Origin: an uncultured Carboxylicivirga sp.
Lineage (GTDB): Bacteria; Bacteroidota; Bacteroidia; Bacteroidales; Marinilabiliaceae
DNA: 64,000 bases
Direction: 5' to 3'
Assembly (NCBI RefSeq): GCF_963668385.1
Contig: NZ_OY764327.1
Span: forward strand, 1,798,001 to 1,862,000
In this document: one piece after another, positions 38,132 to 46,808 of the stretch
Layout: each line of letters starts with the position of its first letter
How positions within the stretch are numbered: position 1 is the stretch's first letter
The notes under the pieces: generated by a model
The model's input: the letters and a program-made list of their open reading frames with translations, nothing else
Database searches by the model: none
What the model was told of the DNA's origin: nothing
Made by a program: the position numbers and the translations under genes

Positions 38132-39484
38132 TTAATTTTTAACGAATTTTTTAATTATCTGTTTCTCGTTTGATTCTATTTTAATAAAATAGAGACCTGG
38201 CGAAAGATTCGATAAATTTATTTGGTTTTTATTCGAAGATAGAATTGTCTCATGAACTAAATTGCCTGCATAATTTATAATGGAGGCTTTTATTCTTGAA
38301 TGATCTTTTGAATTTAGTTCAATATTTAAAAGATCAGAAACCGGATTAGGTGCAATCATTATTTTTTCCTCACCAATTCTTTTAATATTACTTGGTATGT
38401 CCTCATGAACTGTTATTGTCCATTCTTGTGAAATGCCTTCACCAATATTTTGTATTACAGAAAATAGTACTGGACTACTAAAGTCTATAACTTCAAGACC
38501 GCTGGATTGTATAACTCCGTTTTTCCATACATCTGCATAGTTTGGTACTTCAAAAACAGGAGTTAAAGTTGTTAAATCGGTTTGATAAGGAACTGTTACT
38601 GTTATTGAATGATTATCGTAATTAATAGATGATGATGATATTATGTCCTTAAACTGAAATGATTTAAAATCGGTTTGTTCATAAAGAGTAACCTCAAGGT
38701 CGTAAGTGAAATTATATGTTGTCCATTTTGAAACAACTACATAATAGGTTTGGGCATAATACAAATATGCATTTTTAACTTCAGCGTTGTAATCATTAAA
38801 GTCATAACCAGAACTAACTGTTGAAAAGGTTCCGTCAGGGCATGCGTTTATTACATGTACGGCAACTTTCGGAGCAAAGCTTCCTTGATAATTAGAATGC
38901 AGAACTACATCTAAATAACTTGTTTGTGCAGTGGTCTGAAATTGGTAAAACACTTCACGATCCTGCAGATAATTAGGAGCTCCCCATCCTGAATTATAGT
39001 CATAGTCATCACCAAATGGAGTTATATCTCTTGTATCTGTATACGTTACTCCTCTGGCAAGATCCATAACGAAAGGGTCATCACAATCATCTCCAATGAT
39101 TTTATTAACAACAGATACTTCAATCTCATCGTTTGAGCTATCTTCATCTCCGGTTAAAGATACTTTCCCGATAATAACATAAGTAGCACCATCAATACTC
39201 AAATCAGCCTTAGCTGTAAAAGTATGTGTTCTTTTTGAACCTGCTGGAACGGTACCTGTGTAGGCCTCTTCAATAAATGAATTTCCACCGTCGAGAGAGA
39301 ATGACACAGTAAAATTACTTTCATCATTTACTCCCAAATTTTCAATTTCGAAACGTACTGTTTCTGTATCTCCTAAATCCCCGGCAGACTGTGGTAGCAA
39401 CCATCTGGATATTGCCAGATCATGATCTGCTGCTTGAGATTGGATACTCCATCCCAATAAAAATAATAGTAAAATTTTTTTCAT
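38132..39484 (-). CDS. Type IX-secreted protein with CARDB-like domain and sorting tail
   Basis: A 450-residue exported protein (signal about 1-18, ending in SQAA). The mature N-terminus (about 20-130) is a CARDB-like beta domain, with FEIENLGVNDESNFTVSFSL. A jelly-roll-like middle (about 135-270) follows, then a segment like the DUF5018/cadherin-type repeats (about 275-365, TVPYQTDLTTLTPVFEV). The end is a type A C-terminal sorting domain (about 375-450). It shows IAPNPVSDLLNIEL, ASIINYAGNLV, the INLSNLSPGLYFIKI motif and a basic tail, KKFVKN. Such tails direct export by the type IX system and surface attachment. The binding target is unknown. Confidence 0.85.
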   Translation of the reverse strand: MKKILLLFLLGWSIQSQAADHDLAISRWLLPQSAGDLGDTETVRFEIENLGVNDESNFTVSFSLDGGNSFIEEAYTGTVPAGSKRTHTFTAKADLSIDGATYVIIGKVSLTGDEDSSNDEIEVSVVNKIIGDDCDDPFVMDLARGVTYTDTRDITPFGDDYDYNSGWGAPNYLQDREVFYQFQTTAQTSYLDVVLHSNYQGSFAPKVAVHVINACPDGTFSTVSSGYDFNDYNAEVKNAYLYYAQTYYVVVSKWTTYNFTYDLEVTLYEQTDFKSFQFKDIISSSSINYDNHSITVTVPYQTDLTTLTPVFEVPNYADVWKNGVIQSSGLEVIDFSSPVLFSVIQNIGEGISQEWTITVHEDIPSNIKRIGEEKIMIAPNPVSDLLNIELNSKDHSRIKASIINYAGNLVHETILSSNKNQINLSNLSPGLYFIKIESNEKQIIKKFVKN

Positions 39485-39578
39485 TTTCCCCTTAATTAAT
39501 TTGAATAGAGTAATTACGAGTTACAATTATTAAAGTTTAGATATGGGAGATAATTTTTAGGTATAGATAACTAGGACA

Positions 39579-40046
39579 TTAAAAAGCATATCCAAACGAA
39601 ATAATTGGTAAGATAAAATTATCTGGAGGCCCTGCAATGGCTCCAATTTTAAATACAAAACCCTTTGGTGCCTGATAGCGATAATTAGCACGAATTGTCA
39701 CAAATCCAAAGTCTCCAAAAGTGGGATCTACGATGCCCCCAAGAGCTGTTTCGAAGTAGTGATTATTACTACCTGTTATTATTCCAACATCGGCCACCCA
39801 TAGAAATGGATCAAAAATCAAGATTCCACCTTTTAAAGTTAATCCAAACTTATCTGTTTGAGGAAATATTCGCTCATAGGTGAAGATAAGTATATCTTCG
39901 TTGTAGATAGTATTACGTGGGATTGATGAAAGTGATTGGTTAGTTTGATTATGGTTGCTCTGATCTGGTTGTGTACTTAATTGTGCCATGCATAATATGC
40001 AAATCTGAATTAAAAATAGACACATTATAAAACGTTCCTTTTTCAT
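39579..40046 (-). CDS. Small predicted outer-membrane protein
   Basis: A 155-residue exported protein with a signal peptide (about 1-22, ending in CMAQ). After a low-complexity Ser/Asn/Gln linker (about 22-45), the rest is beta-strand-like, with alternating hydrophobic and aromatic residues and Gly turns (GLTLKGGILIFDPFLWVADVGI), and it ends in ISFGYAF with a C-terminal Phe. This is consistent with a small eight-stranded barrel. I do not recognise a family. It is separated by 95 bases from the T9SS protein on the same strand and has no terminator between. Confidence 0.65.
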   Translation of the reverse strand: MKKERFIMCLFLIQICILCMAQLSTQPDQSNHNQTNQSLSSIPRNTIYNEDILIFTYERIFPQTDKFGLTLKGGILIFDPFLWVADVGIITGSNNHYFETALGGIVDPTFGDFGFVTIRANYRYQAPKGFVFKIGAIAGPPDNFILPIISFGYAF

Positions 40047-40372
40047 CTTTTTCGTGATATTCGCTAACCTTTATATACAAGTTACGATGGAATTGAGATT
40101 TAGTAAAGTCTTTCAGAATCTTGTTTTATTGTCAATCTTGTACTTACATAATTTATGCTACATGAGTAGTTTTAGTGAGATAAATTAGCTAATTTCAAAC
40201 TGTGAATTTCTGAAGACTTCTCTTTTGTCAGGCCTGGTCAGAAAATCCTACTTTTTTGTCAGTTATTTTATCTAAGTATCCAAAATATCAATCAGATATA
40301 CTGTTTGGTATATGTCTTGTTTTATCTCTTGTATTGGTGATAATTAGGTTGTGTTAGACAAAATTGTTCGTT
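40047..40372. promoter_or_regulatory. Intergenic region with GTCAG repeats ahead of the ArsC/NifX operon
   Basis: A 326-base gap between divergent genes. It contains the repeat TTTTGTCAG at 40223-40231 and at 40254-40262, 31 bases apart (about three helical turns), with a third GGTCAG at 40236-40241. These could be regulator-binding sites for the downstream operon. I see no match to a sigma-54 promoter and no convincing -7 box. Confidence 0.35.
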
Positions 40373-40789
40373 ATGGAAGTACATTTTTACGAAAAACCAG
40401 GATGTATTAATAATACAAAGCAAAAAATACTCTTAAAAGATAAAGGTTATAAAGTTATAACTTACAATATACTTAAAGAGAACTGGACAAAAGAGCGATT
40501 AGAATTATTCATAAAAGAACGTCCATTAATAGAGTGTTTTAATTCAAGTGCTCCCCGAATTAAGTCCGGAGATGTAAATCCTCAGGTTCTTAGTTATGAC
40601 GAAACGATAGCTGCTATGCTTGATGATCCTTATTTGATCAAAAGACCACTTATACGAGTGGGGAATAATTATGGATGTGGTTTTGATTCTGAGTTAGCAA
40701 AAGAGCTAATGAATGATGTAATTGATGCTGCACTTTTGAGTTGTCCAAAAACTTCGGATCAGCCCAATTGTGATGAAAAAGTGAAATAA
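40373..40789 (+). CDS. ArsC-like (nitrogenase-associated type) thioredoxin-fold protein
   Basis: A 138-residue protein of the ArsC family, closest in look to the nitrogenase-associated subgroup (NifO type). The ATG at 40373 gives MEVHFYEKPGCINN. A TTG at 40364 is unlikely. The Cys in KPGCINN is at the ArsC catalytic position, but the Arg of arsenate reductase's CX5R site is not kept. Later parts RPLIECFNSSAPRIKSGDV and RPLIRVGNNYGCGFD match the family's fold, with extra Cys at the C-terminus (SCPKTSDQPNCD). It is probably a thiol/redox or metal-handling protein rather than an arsenate reductase. It begins a three-gene operon with no nif genes nearby. Confidence 0.75.
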   Translation: MEVHFYEKPGCINNTKQKILLKDKGYKVITYNILKENWTKERLELFIKERPLIECFNSSAPRIKSGDVNPQVLSYDETIAAMLDDPYLIKRPLIRVGNNYGCGFDSELAKELMNDVIDAALLSCPKTSDQPNCDEKVK

Positions 40790-40809
40790 TAACCTATAAA
40801 ATTAATACT

Positions 40810-41205
40810 ATGAAAATTGGATTTCCAGCAGCCGGGTTAACAGGTGAAGCACAAGTAGTGTTATCAGATGATTTTACCAAAAGTGGTTTGATGGGTACTT
40901 ATGATACACAGACGGAAAGAGTTGAAGTTGTTAGTAGAACTGATATAAAAGACTTCTCGGAATGGATTAAGAAAGAAGACATTAAAGCAATTATTACTCC
41001 CGAAATTCAAATGATGGCTTTAAAAGTTTTTAAAGAGATGGGCATTTCAGTTTATAAAGCCATTGGAACATTAATCAAATTTAATGCTGAATTGATGTTT
41101 CATAAAAGTTTACCTCCATTTCAGGCTGGCGAATTAATGACTGAAGGCGGAGCTAATTGTTCCCCATCGTCTTGTAGTTCTTGTGCAAGCACTTCATGTA
41201 AGTAA
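40810..41205 (+). CDS. NifX/NifB-type cofactor-binding protein with four-cysteine tail
   Basis: A 131-residue protein of the dinitrogenase iron-molybdenum cofactor domain family (about 1-110), with MKIGFPAAGL at the start and a VYKAIGTLIKFNAELM stretch. This domain holds iron-sulfur or FeMo cofactor precursors in nitrogenase systems and is also found in non-nif settings. The last 20 residues are special. They contain four Cys in a CX4CX2CX4C array (NCSPSSCSSCASTSC), which looks like a metal or cluster site. It sits between the ArsC-like gene (20-base gap) and the 106-residue gene (20-base gap). Which metal is bound is unknown. Confidence 0.78.
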   Translation: MKIGFPAAGLTGEAQVVLSDDFTKSGLMGTYDTQTERVEVVSRTDIKDFSEWIKKEDIKAIITPEIQMMALKVFKEMGISVYKAIGTLIKFNAELMFHKSLPPFQAGELMTEGGANCSPSSCSSCASTSCK

Positions 41206-41225
41206 TATATCATAAATCTAATCCA

Positions 41226-41546
41226 ATGAAAAAAGAAGATTTGCAGAAGCCGTTAGAGGTTGTTCAGGACATGCTCAATTATATTGGATTGGAGCCAACA
41301 TATGCTCATGAAGATTTGATATTTGTAGAGCAAAATAATTTCCTGATACGTTTAAGTTTGGAGGATCCGGATGTTTTATATCTGCATTTTAATAAAAAGT
41401 GCGATCCTGCAGAAGCTAAATTAATCAAGCAAAACTTAAGATCAGTAGCTGTACGCGATGGTGTAAAGTTAATGCAGGATAACACATTTTCAATTGTGCC
41501 AAACTCTGATAAATCGGGATTTGAAGTCAGTTTTATGGCAAGTTAA
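41226..41546 (+). CDS. Unknown small acidic protein in the ArsC/NifX operon
   Basis: A 106-residue cytoplasmic protein that I do not recognise. It begins with a helix (KPLEVVQDMLNYIGLEPTYA), then alternating strands (LIFVEQNNFLIRLSL, VLYLHFNK), a helical middle with DPAEAKLIKQNLRSVAV and a C-terminal strand. This is the outline of a small alpha-beta chaperone-like fold such as YbjN or type III secretion chaperones, but the resemblance is only structural. It follows the NifX-like gene by 20 bases and ends before a strong hairpin. It may be a partner for the metal-binding proteins, but nothing in the sequence proves that. Confidence 0.6.
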   Translation: MKKEDLQKPLEVVQDMLNYIGLEPTYAHEDLIFVEQNNFLIRLSLEDPDVLYLHFNKKCDPAEAKLIKQNLRSVAVRDGVKLMQDNTFSIVPNSDKSGFEVSFMAS

Positions 41547-41567
41547 TCTGAGAAGAACTTAGGATTT

Positions 41568-41615
41568 TGCAAAGTACGTAATTGATTTTCCATTCTTTCA
41601 ATTACGCACTTTGCG
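41568..41615. terminator. Convergent hairpin between the ArsC/NifX operon and the nitroreductase operon
   Basis: The arms GCAAAGT-A-CGTAATTGA and TCAATTACG-C-ACTTTGC match at 16 of 17 positions across a 12-base loop. It lies in the gap between convergent operons. No T-run of note follows either side, so termination strength is uncertain. Confidence 0.55.
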
Positions 41616-41637
41616 AGATACTTTAAAGAAAAGGCTA

Positions 41638-42162
41638 TTAAAATCCGTTGTGATGAATGCGTTCCGTTAGCAAATCATCATTGGAGTAAGGTCGTCTTTC
41701 TTTTCCTTTATATCCAACGGTAATAATACAAGCAACTTCAAGATTAGCGGGTGCATTTAGGATGTTTTTAACTTGTTCGGATGCTGAAATTCCAGAAGCA
41801 TGATTGCGCTCGCGTATTTGAACCCAGCAACTTCCCAGTCCTATGTTTTCGGCTCCTAATTGCAGATAAGAAGCAGCAATGGAACAATCTTCAATCCATA
41901 CATCACTTTTTGCAGGATTGGCCATAACAACAATAGCTAAAGGTGAGTTTTTAACAAAGGCGGCTCCATGGGGTTTGCATTCAGATAGCTGTTGAAGCAT
42001 ATCTTTGTTATCAACAAAAACAAATTCCCAAGGACGGTTATTTTTTGATGTTGGAGCCCATAAGGCCATCTTTTGTAAAGCTTCAATTTTATCAGCTTCA
42101 ACTTTTTGCTCAGTATAAATTCGGCAACTTCTTCGGTTTTGTATCAAATCAATCATCTTCAT
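41638..42162 (-). CDS. Nitroreductase-family FMN protein
   Basis: A 174-residue nitroreductase-like protein, single domain, shorter than NfsB-type enzymes. It shows NRRSCRIYTEQKV at the N-terminus (phosphate/FMN contact), APTSKNNRPWEFVFV near residue 36, and LGSCWVQIRE with VACIITVGYKGKERRP near the C-terminus. Such enzymes reduce nitro groups or quinones with NAD(P)H. It is the fourth and last gene of a tight minus-strand operon, nine bases after the chorismatase-like gene, so its natural substrate may be a product of that enzyme. Confidence 0.88.
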   Translation of the reverse strand: MKMIDLIQNRRSCRIYTEQKVEADKIEALQKMALWAPTSKNNRPWEFVFVDNKDMLQQLSECKPHGAAFVKNSPLAIVVMANPAKSDVWIEDCSIAASYLQLGAENIGLGSCWVQIRERNHASGISASEQVKNILNAPANLEVACIITVGYKGKERRPYSNDDLLTERIHHNGF

Positions 42163-42171
42163 ATTAAAATT

Positions 42172-43377
42172 TTAGCAATGCGTATAAGCTGTATTATCAA
42201 CCGTATTTAATGATTTATTTTCTTGTGTTGTTAGATGCATTTCGGCTTCTATTTCAACCAACAGATTATCGCGACAAACATCCGCCTGAACAAAATTCAG
42301 TGGTACATTAGGAAGAGCATCTTTGCAAATCGATTCTATCAAATCAAAATTAGTTTTGTCTTTTATATAAACGCGTGCGTATGAAAAACAAAAGGAACTG
42401 TTATTCGATTTTGGGGATAACACCAAGGCTGTTTGCGCTAGTTTTTCAATTAAATTCAAGGTATTTTTTGTTTGCTCATCAGGATTATTAAGACCTATGG
42501 TATACTGACCTTTTATGGAGGCTGTACCCGAAATAAACAAGGTGTTAACTTGATCGGAATTGATTAATTTAGCTCTTTCGAATTGGGGAGCTTGCTTCGT
42601 TTTGGTACCCTTAATTAACTCACCAACTAACACATCTTGTTGGTATTGATACGCATTTACCTGTTCGGGATTATTTACCGAGTAGGTGTTTTGTTCTTTC
42701 GATTTATAGGCACAAATGTCTATCGAAGCACTTCCTGCAGATGTGCCAATACCAGTAGCTGCCGGATAGCCTTCAATGGTACGGTAAGTAGTGTAATAAT
42801 GTCTTCTAACTTCGTTGAAAAGCTGGTAATGTTGCCACTCTTTGTCATCCTTTGTTTCAAAATCAAGGATGTGAGGGATATAATTCCATTGACGTACCAC
42901 CTCATTCATGTTAAAACCTTCAGCGTTTAAAACGCCTAGCATATTTTCAAAAGCATTTGCTGCCGATGAACTTATATCGATAACTTTTGAAGTCAAGCCT
43001 AATCCTGAAGCCCAAAGTTCTTTTGAATCATTGTATTCAATGGTGGAGTAAGGTGTTTGTTGAAACCATTTGTAATTGATTTGAACATCATCATTTTCAA
43101 TAATGCCAACTTCAAAAGCAACTTTGTGCTGCCCCGGTGCTTGTGATAGAAATGTAAATGCAGGGCAATCATCAGCAAAAATATCTTTCAATTGTGCTGA
43201 TAAATGCTTGAATGAATATTCCCAATAAGCACTATCAACAAATATGCTTATTTTAAAAATTCGACCCGTTTTAATGCTTTGTAATTGGTGGATGCAGTTA
43301 TCCCATTCATCTTGTATATCATCCTTAGAAGATGATAGAATAATTTTGTATGTCCTTTTTATCTCTTTCCCAAACAT
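42172..43377 (-). CDS. Chorismatase-like protein (FkbO/Hyg5/XanB2 family)
   Basis: A 401-residue protein with the two-domain look of FkbO/Hyg5-type chorismatases, which have a trimeric chorismate-mutase-like/YjgF fold. Recognisable blocks are VVRQWNYIPHI near residue 160, EVRRHYY near 190, GYPAATGIGT near 205, and LFISGTASIKGQYTIGLNN near 290. In studied members these enzymes turn chorismate into 3-hydroxybenzoate or dihydroxycyclohexadiene carboxylate. The family resemblance is by pattern and the product is not known here. The gene is in an operon with a heme-type propeller lipoprotein and a DUF6057-like membrane protein upstream and a nitroreductase downstream, with gaps of 7 to 10 bases. 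Confidence 0.75.
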   Translation of the reverse strand: MFGKEIKRTYKIILSSSKDDIQDEWDNCIHQLQSIKTGRIFKISIFVDSAYWEYSFKHLSAQLKDIFADDCPAFTFLSQAPGQHKVAFEVGIIENDDVQINYKWFQQTPYSTIEYNDSKELWASGLGLTSKVIDISSSAANAFENMLGVLNAEGFNMNEVVRQWNYIPHILDFETKDDKEWQHYQLFNEVRRHYYTTYRTIEGYPAATGIGTSAGSASIDICAYKSKEQNTYSVNNPEQVNAYQYQQDVLVGELIKGTKTKQAPQFERAKLINSDQVNTLFISGTASIKGQYTIGLNNPDEQTKNTLNLIEKLAQTALVLSPKSNNSSFCFSYARVYIKDKTNFDLIESICKDALPNVPLNFVQADVCRDNLLVEIEAEMHLTTQENKSLNTVDNTAYTHC

Positions 43378-43384
43378 ATCAACT

Positions 43385-44839
43385 CTACTTTCTTACTTCT
43401 ACTTGTTTCTTTTCCCCTTTTAATTGCTTTTCCAGTTCTGGAATATCAATTGTTACCTTGCTTGTAATAAACTCAGGTATATTAAACGAAAATAATAAAT
43501 CATCGTAAAAATTAATGTTTTTTTGAGGTAGCAAAAATGGCTTTCCGGCTTTTCCATTTTCATCCATATGAGCAATGTATGATCGCGTATACAAGCCATT
43601 TAATCTGCGACTACTAAACACAAACCATTTGCTATTGGTCGACCACGAATGGTAACTTTCAGTATCGTTGCTGTTTACCTCGTTAATAGATCTTACCTTA
43701 TTAGTTTGTGTGTCGAGTAAATATAAATCAGCCTCTTTGTGCCAGATTGAGAAATTACCGTAATCAACCAACGTAAACATTACATATTTACCATCGGGCG
43801 AAGGACGAGGAAAGGTAACACTCTTATGCTGGTCGGATGCTTTAAACAATGTATCTACCTTGTCAGCGAAAGTCCCGGTTGCCGGATCAAAAGAAATGCT
43901 ACATAAATCGTAGTGTACTTTAGTATATTCCATGGGCATTTTTTCAGCTTTGGCTGAGCAGAAATACAAAGTTTTGCCATCTGATGAAAAAGATGGGAAA
44001 GTCTCAAACACTGAATCAGACATTAAAGCATCGCATTTGATGATTTCGTTTTTATTGATGTCGTAAACAATCACATCTGATGCATTATCAAAAACCTCTA
44101 CACGTTTATTACTTGATGAATGAAAAACCTGGTGTGTATCATTTAAGGTGTAAGCTATATATTTTCCCGATGGATGCCAATAAGGATATACAAATTTTGA
44201 GAGAGTTTCGTCTGTTTTAGTTTTTAATACCTCCATATGATTATTCGTCATCAGAACAGTTCCACCAAATTTACCCCTGATGTGCATGCTCATATCTTTA
44301 GCTGATCCTTGATTAAATGAATGACAGTTAACACAGCTTCCTTGCACTAACGTATTTTCATAGATGGCATCTTGTTTAAAATCTGTCAATGATCGTTGAT
44401 ATATTCCCATTTTACTGTACACTTCATAACCCGGTGCAATTAATCGGTAAGCCAGATACTTATCCACATCATCATTACTGATATAAATATAAAAAGGTTG
44501 ATAACCAAGCCAATTATCCTGTTTTTTTACAGATACTGTTACCTGAATACTATCGCCTTTTGAAGTGTTCAAAAGATCATTCCATTCTTTAAGTGGGAAG
44601 TCGGCGTATCTGCTACTTTGAATGTGTAGTGATTCGTTTTTTCCTTTCAGTAAGACATCTATTTTTGAATAATCTTCCTTAACCTTAAAATTCAACGGTG
44701 CGATATTCGCAGGAATGGTTACTCCAATATAATCGGGGAAAATATTGGGAGTTGAAGTATTGGTCTTTGTTACCTTAACTGATTCGTTACAGGAACTAAG
44801 TACTATAAAAGCTAATATAATAATATACAGATTTTTCAT
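43385..44839 (-). CDS. TolB-like PD40 propeller lipoprotein with CxxCH site
   Basis: A 484-residue lipoprotein (signal about 1-17, lipobox LSSC). The first third (about 30-160) is a beta-rich domain. A single heme-type motif CVNCH occurs near residue 170 in LVQGSCVNCHSFNQG. The rest (about 200-460) has PD40-like blades such as PYWHPSGKYIAYTL, FPSFSSDGKTLYFCSA and FPRPSPDGKYVMFTL. If the motif binds heme c, this would be a surface or periplasmic electron carrier fused to a propeller. It lies 10 bases after the DUF6057-like gene and seven before the chorismatase-like gene. Its molecular role is not known. Confidence 0.8.
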   Translation of the reverse strand: MKNLYIIILAFIVLSSCNESVKVTKTNTSTPNIFPDYIGVTIPANIAPLNFKVKEDYSKIDVLLKGKNESLHIQSSRYADFPLKEWNDLLNTSKGDSIQVTVSVKKQDNWLGYQPFYIYISNDDVDKYLAYRLIAPGYEVYSKMGIYQRSLTDFKQDAIYENTLVQGSCVNCHSFNQGSAKDMSMHIRGKFGGTVLMTNNHMEVLKTKTDETLSKFVYPYWHPSGKYIAYTLNDTHQVFHSSSNKRVEVFDNASDVIVYDINKNEIIKCDALMSDSVFETFPSFSSDGKTLYFCSAKAEKMPMEYTKVHYDLCSISFDPATGTFADKVDTLFKASDQHKSVTFPRPSPDGKYVMFTLVDYGNFSIWHKEADLYLLDTQTNKVRSINEVNSNDTESYHSWSTNSKWFVFSSRRLNGLYTRSYIAHMDENGKAGKPFLLPQKNINFYDDLLFSFNIPEFITSKVTIDIPELEKQLKGEKKQVEVRK

Positions 44840-44849
44840 ATTTCAGTGA

Positions 44850-46604
44850 TTAGTTTCTGAATTGCAAATAATACCAGTAAGTTCCTTCGTAATCTTTTTT
44901 CAAAGCCTCTTGAGCATTAGGTAAATTCATCATCGAAAGAAATGTATTGGCTCTATTAACTGTATTTTTTGAAATAAATGAAGGTAAGGGTTTCGGTTCT
45001 TTTTGTGAGGTCATCTTCCAACTATAAATAAACGCTTCCTGAAAACTTTCTGGCATATGCTTGTAACCAACAGTTTGACCAAGTGATAAATATTGCATAA
45101 AATGATTCAGGTCTTTTTTTAGTAGGCAATAAGCCATTAAATATTCGTAAACCATTTTACTTTTATCATGTGAGGTGAAAAGTTGACCAAGCATCATATC
45201 TTTTTCACCCTCACTAAAGAAAAAATCATTCTGCATTTTATGGGCCATTAAATAACCATATTCAGGATGATTTTTTATGATAGTAGGATTATCTAATGCT
45301 TTAATCATTGCAGATGCCCATTTGCTGTAGAACATGGTTTGTTGTAATAATTTAAGATACTTGAACGCTAAATTAGTATTCCCGTTGATGAGGTTGGTTT
45401 CTGCCAATCGTTTTATACTACGGGCACTCTTTTGATAAAGGGGTAAAGCTTCCATCGCTTCAAACGTATAACGTTGGGCTGTATTTATAAATCCCAATTG
45501 ATAATAGATTTCACCTGTAACCATAGGTATAGTAAAATCTTTTTTGAAATCGGGTAATAATCCACCTGTTCCATTTTGGTAATACTTAAACATGTTTTCG
45601 GCCAACACTCCTTTTTTTGCCAATGCCAAATTTAAACACGAAACGGATAACGGACTTGATGGAGCTTTTTTATCAGCCATTGAAATCACTTTGTCCCATT
45701 GGCGCATGCGTGTATAAAAGTCGTAAGCCATCACTTCCTCTTTTTCAAAATCAGAAGATGATTTAATCGTTACAACAGCTATTGCTATAAGGGCTAGGTA
45801 TTGAATACCTAAAATCCATTGTTTGTTAGAAAGGTTATCTGGTAATACTTTTAAGATAAAAGGCAGGATAGAGCTAAAGAATAGAAGACCACCTGTATAA
45901 AAAGGAAGGGAGTTAGGAAAACTATAATAATCAACTCCTATCCACATTTTTAGAATGGGATATTGTACTAAAGTAGCTTTTGCGAGATAGGGAAGGCCAA
46001 TGATAAGTATAACTTGGATTACTATAGATAGAAGGCTTTGGTTTGTTCTTTTCTGAGATTGAAAAGTAAATGTTAAAATTGAAAACAAAACAAAGAAAAC
46101 AGTTGCTCCACCAATCAACCAATACAAAACAGGTATAAATAAAATGTTTAGAATCAATCTCTGTTTTTCATTCTTAAGTATTGTGCTGATATAAATAAAA
46201 GACATTAGTAAAGCTAATGCAATCAGTCCTCCAGGAAGATAATTCTCATCGCATAAAAGAGCCCAATATAAAATGGAGGGAATAAATGAAAATGGAAAAT
46301 AGGTAGAATTAGCTTTTATCCTTTTTGCAATTTGCCATATTAATTGTTGTAATGTAACTAACAGTAAGGCAGTGAAAATAGCACCTAATGATGGGTAAAA
46401 GTACAGCTGTGTGATAAATGCACCTAAATAATTACTGAATCCGCCCGGTAATTGAGAATAGGAGAGAAAGTAGTCTCCCGTAAGTAGGAACAACTGATAT
46501 TGCTCCTGATAATGTAAGTGAAACGGATATAAGAGTGAAAAGAATAGATATATTAGCAATCCGAATGCAATAGATGAAAGACTATTTAAGGAGATTTTTT
46601 TCAT
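44850..46604 (-). CDS. DUF6057-like membrane protein with C-terminal repeat domain
   Basis: A 584-residue protein. The ATG at 46604 is preferred over the GTG at 46610. About ten hydrophobic helices fill residues 10-285. A soluble region of about 300 residues follows, with TPR-like helices (for example SARSIKRLAETNLINGNTNLAFKYLKLLQ) and an acidic/basic end. The look fits DUF6057 of Bacteroidales. The membrane half resembles the GT-C/oligosaccharide-type layout, but no catalytic motif is readable. It leads the operon with the PD40 lipoprotein, chorismatase-like and nitroreductase genes. A -7 box with a TTG lies upstream. Confidence 0.75.
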   Translation of the reverse strand: MKKISLNSLSSIAFGLLIYLFFSLLYPFHLHYQEQYQLFLLTGDYFLSYSQLPGGFSNYLGAFITQLYFYPSLGAIFTALLLVTLQQLIWQIAKRIKANSTYFPFSFIPSILYWALLCDENYLPGGLIALALLMSFIYISTILKNEKQRLILNILFIPVLYWLIGGATVFFVLFSILTFTFQSQKRTNQSLLSIVIQVILIIGLPYLAKATLVQYPILKMWIGVDYYSFPNSLPFYTGGLLFFSSILPFILKVLPDNLSNKQWILGIQYLALIAIAVVTIKSSSDFEKEEVMAYDFYTRMRQWDKVISMADKKAPSSPLSVSCLNLALAKKGVLAENMFKYYQNGTGGLLPDFKKDFTIPMVTGEIYYQLGFINTAQRYTFEAMEALPLYQKSARSIKRLAETNLINGNTNLAFKYLKLLQQTMFYSKWASAMIKALDNPTIIKNHPEYGYLMAHKMQNDFFFSEGEKDMMLGQLFTSHDKSKMVYEYLMAYCLLKKDLNHFMQYLSLGQTVGYKHMPESFQEAFIYSWKMTSQKEPKPLPSFISKNTVNRANTFLSMMNLPNAQEALKKDYEGTYWYYLQFRN

Positions 46605-46683
46605 TGTCACAAAACTGAATTAGTATAAATAGTTATTGGGATTAATCATTCTAAAATTCAAATAAAACTTTGGATAGTGTCTA

Positions 46684-46711
46684 CAAAATTAAAATTTTAG
46701 AAAGATTTCAA
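46684..46711 (-). promoter_or_regulatory. Possible promoter of the DUF6057-PD40-chorismatase operon
   Basis: The minus strand shows TAATTTTG at 46684-46691 (fits TANNTTTG) with TTG at 46709-46711, 17 bases further upstream. The leader would be about 75 bases. The region is very AT-rich, so chance matches are likely. Confidence 0.4.
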
Positions 46712-46754
46712 CTGTGATAAATACATTATTCAATAAAGAGGTTAGGTATAAAAT

Positions 46755-46780
46755 GAAAAAAGACGGGCAATAATGCCCAC
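46755..46780 (-). terminator. Terminator of the SusC/SusD operon
   Basis: GGGCA and TGCCC pair around a four-base loop. On the minus strand the stem is followed by GTC then TTTTTT. It lies 30 bases past the stop of the surface lipoprotein gene. Confidence 0.65.
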
Positions 46781-46808
46781 CTTTTTCCTATCATGATACA
46801 GTTGTTAT

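Noticed and set aside
40373-41546. The ArsC-like and NifX-like genes as part of a nitrogenase cluster.
   Set aside because: No nifHDK, nifB, nifE/N or nifU/S gene is present in the window, so nitrogen fixation cannot be claimed.
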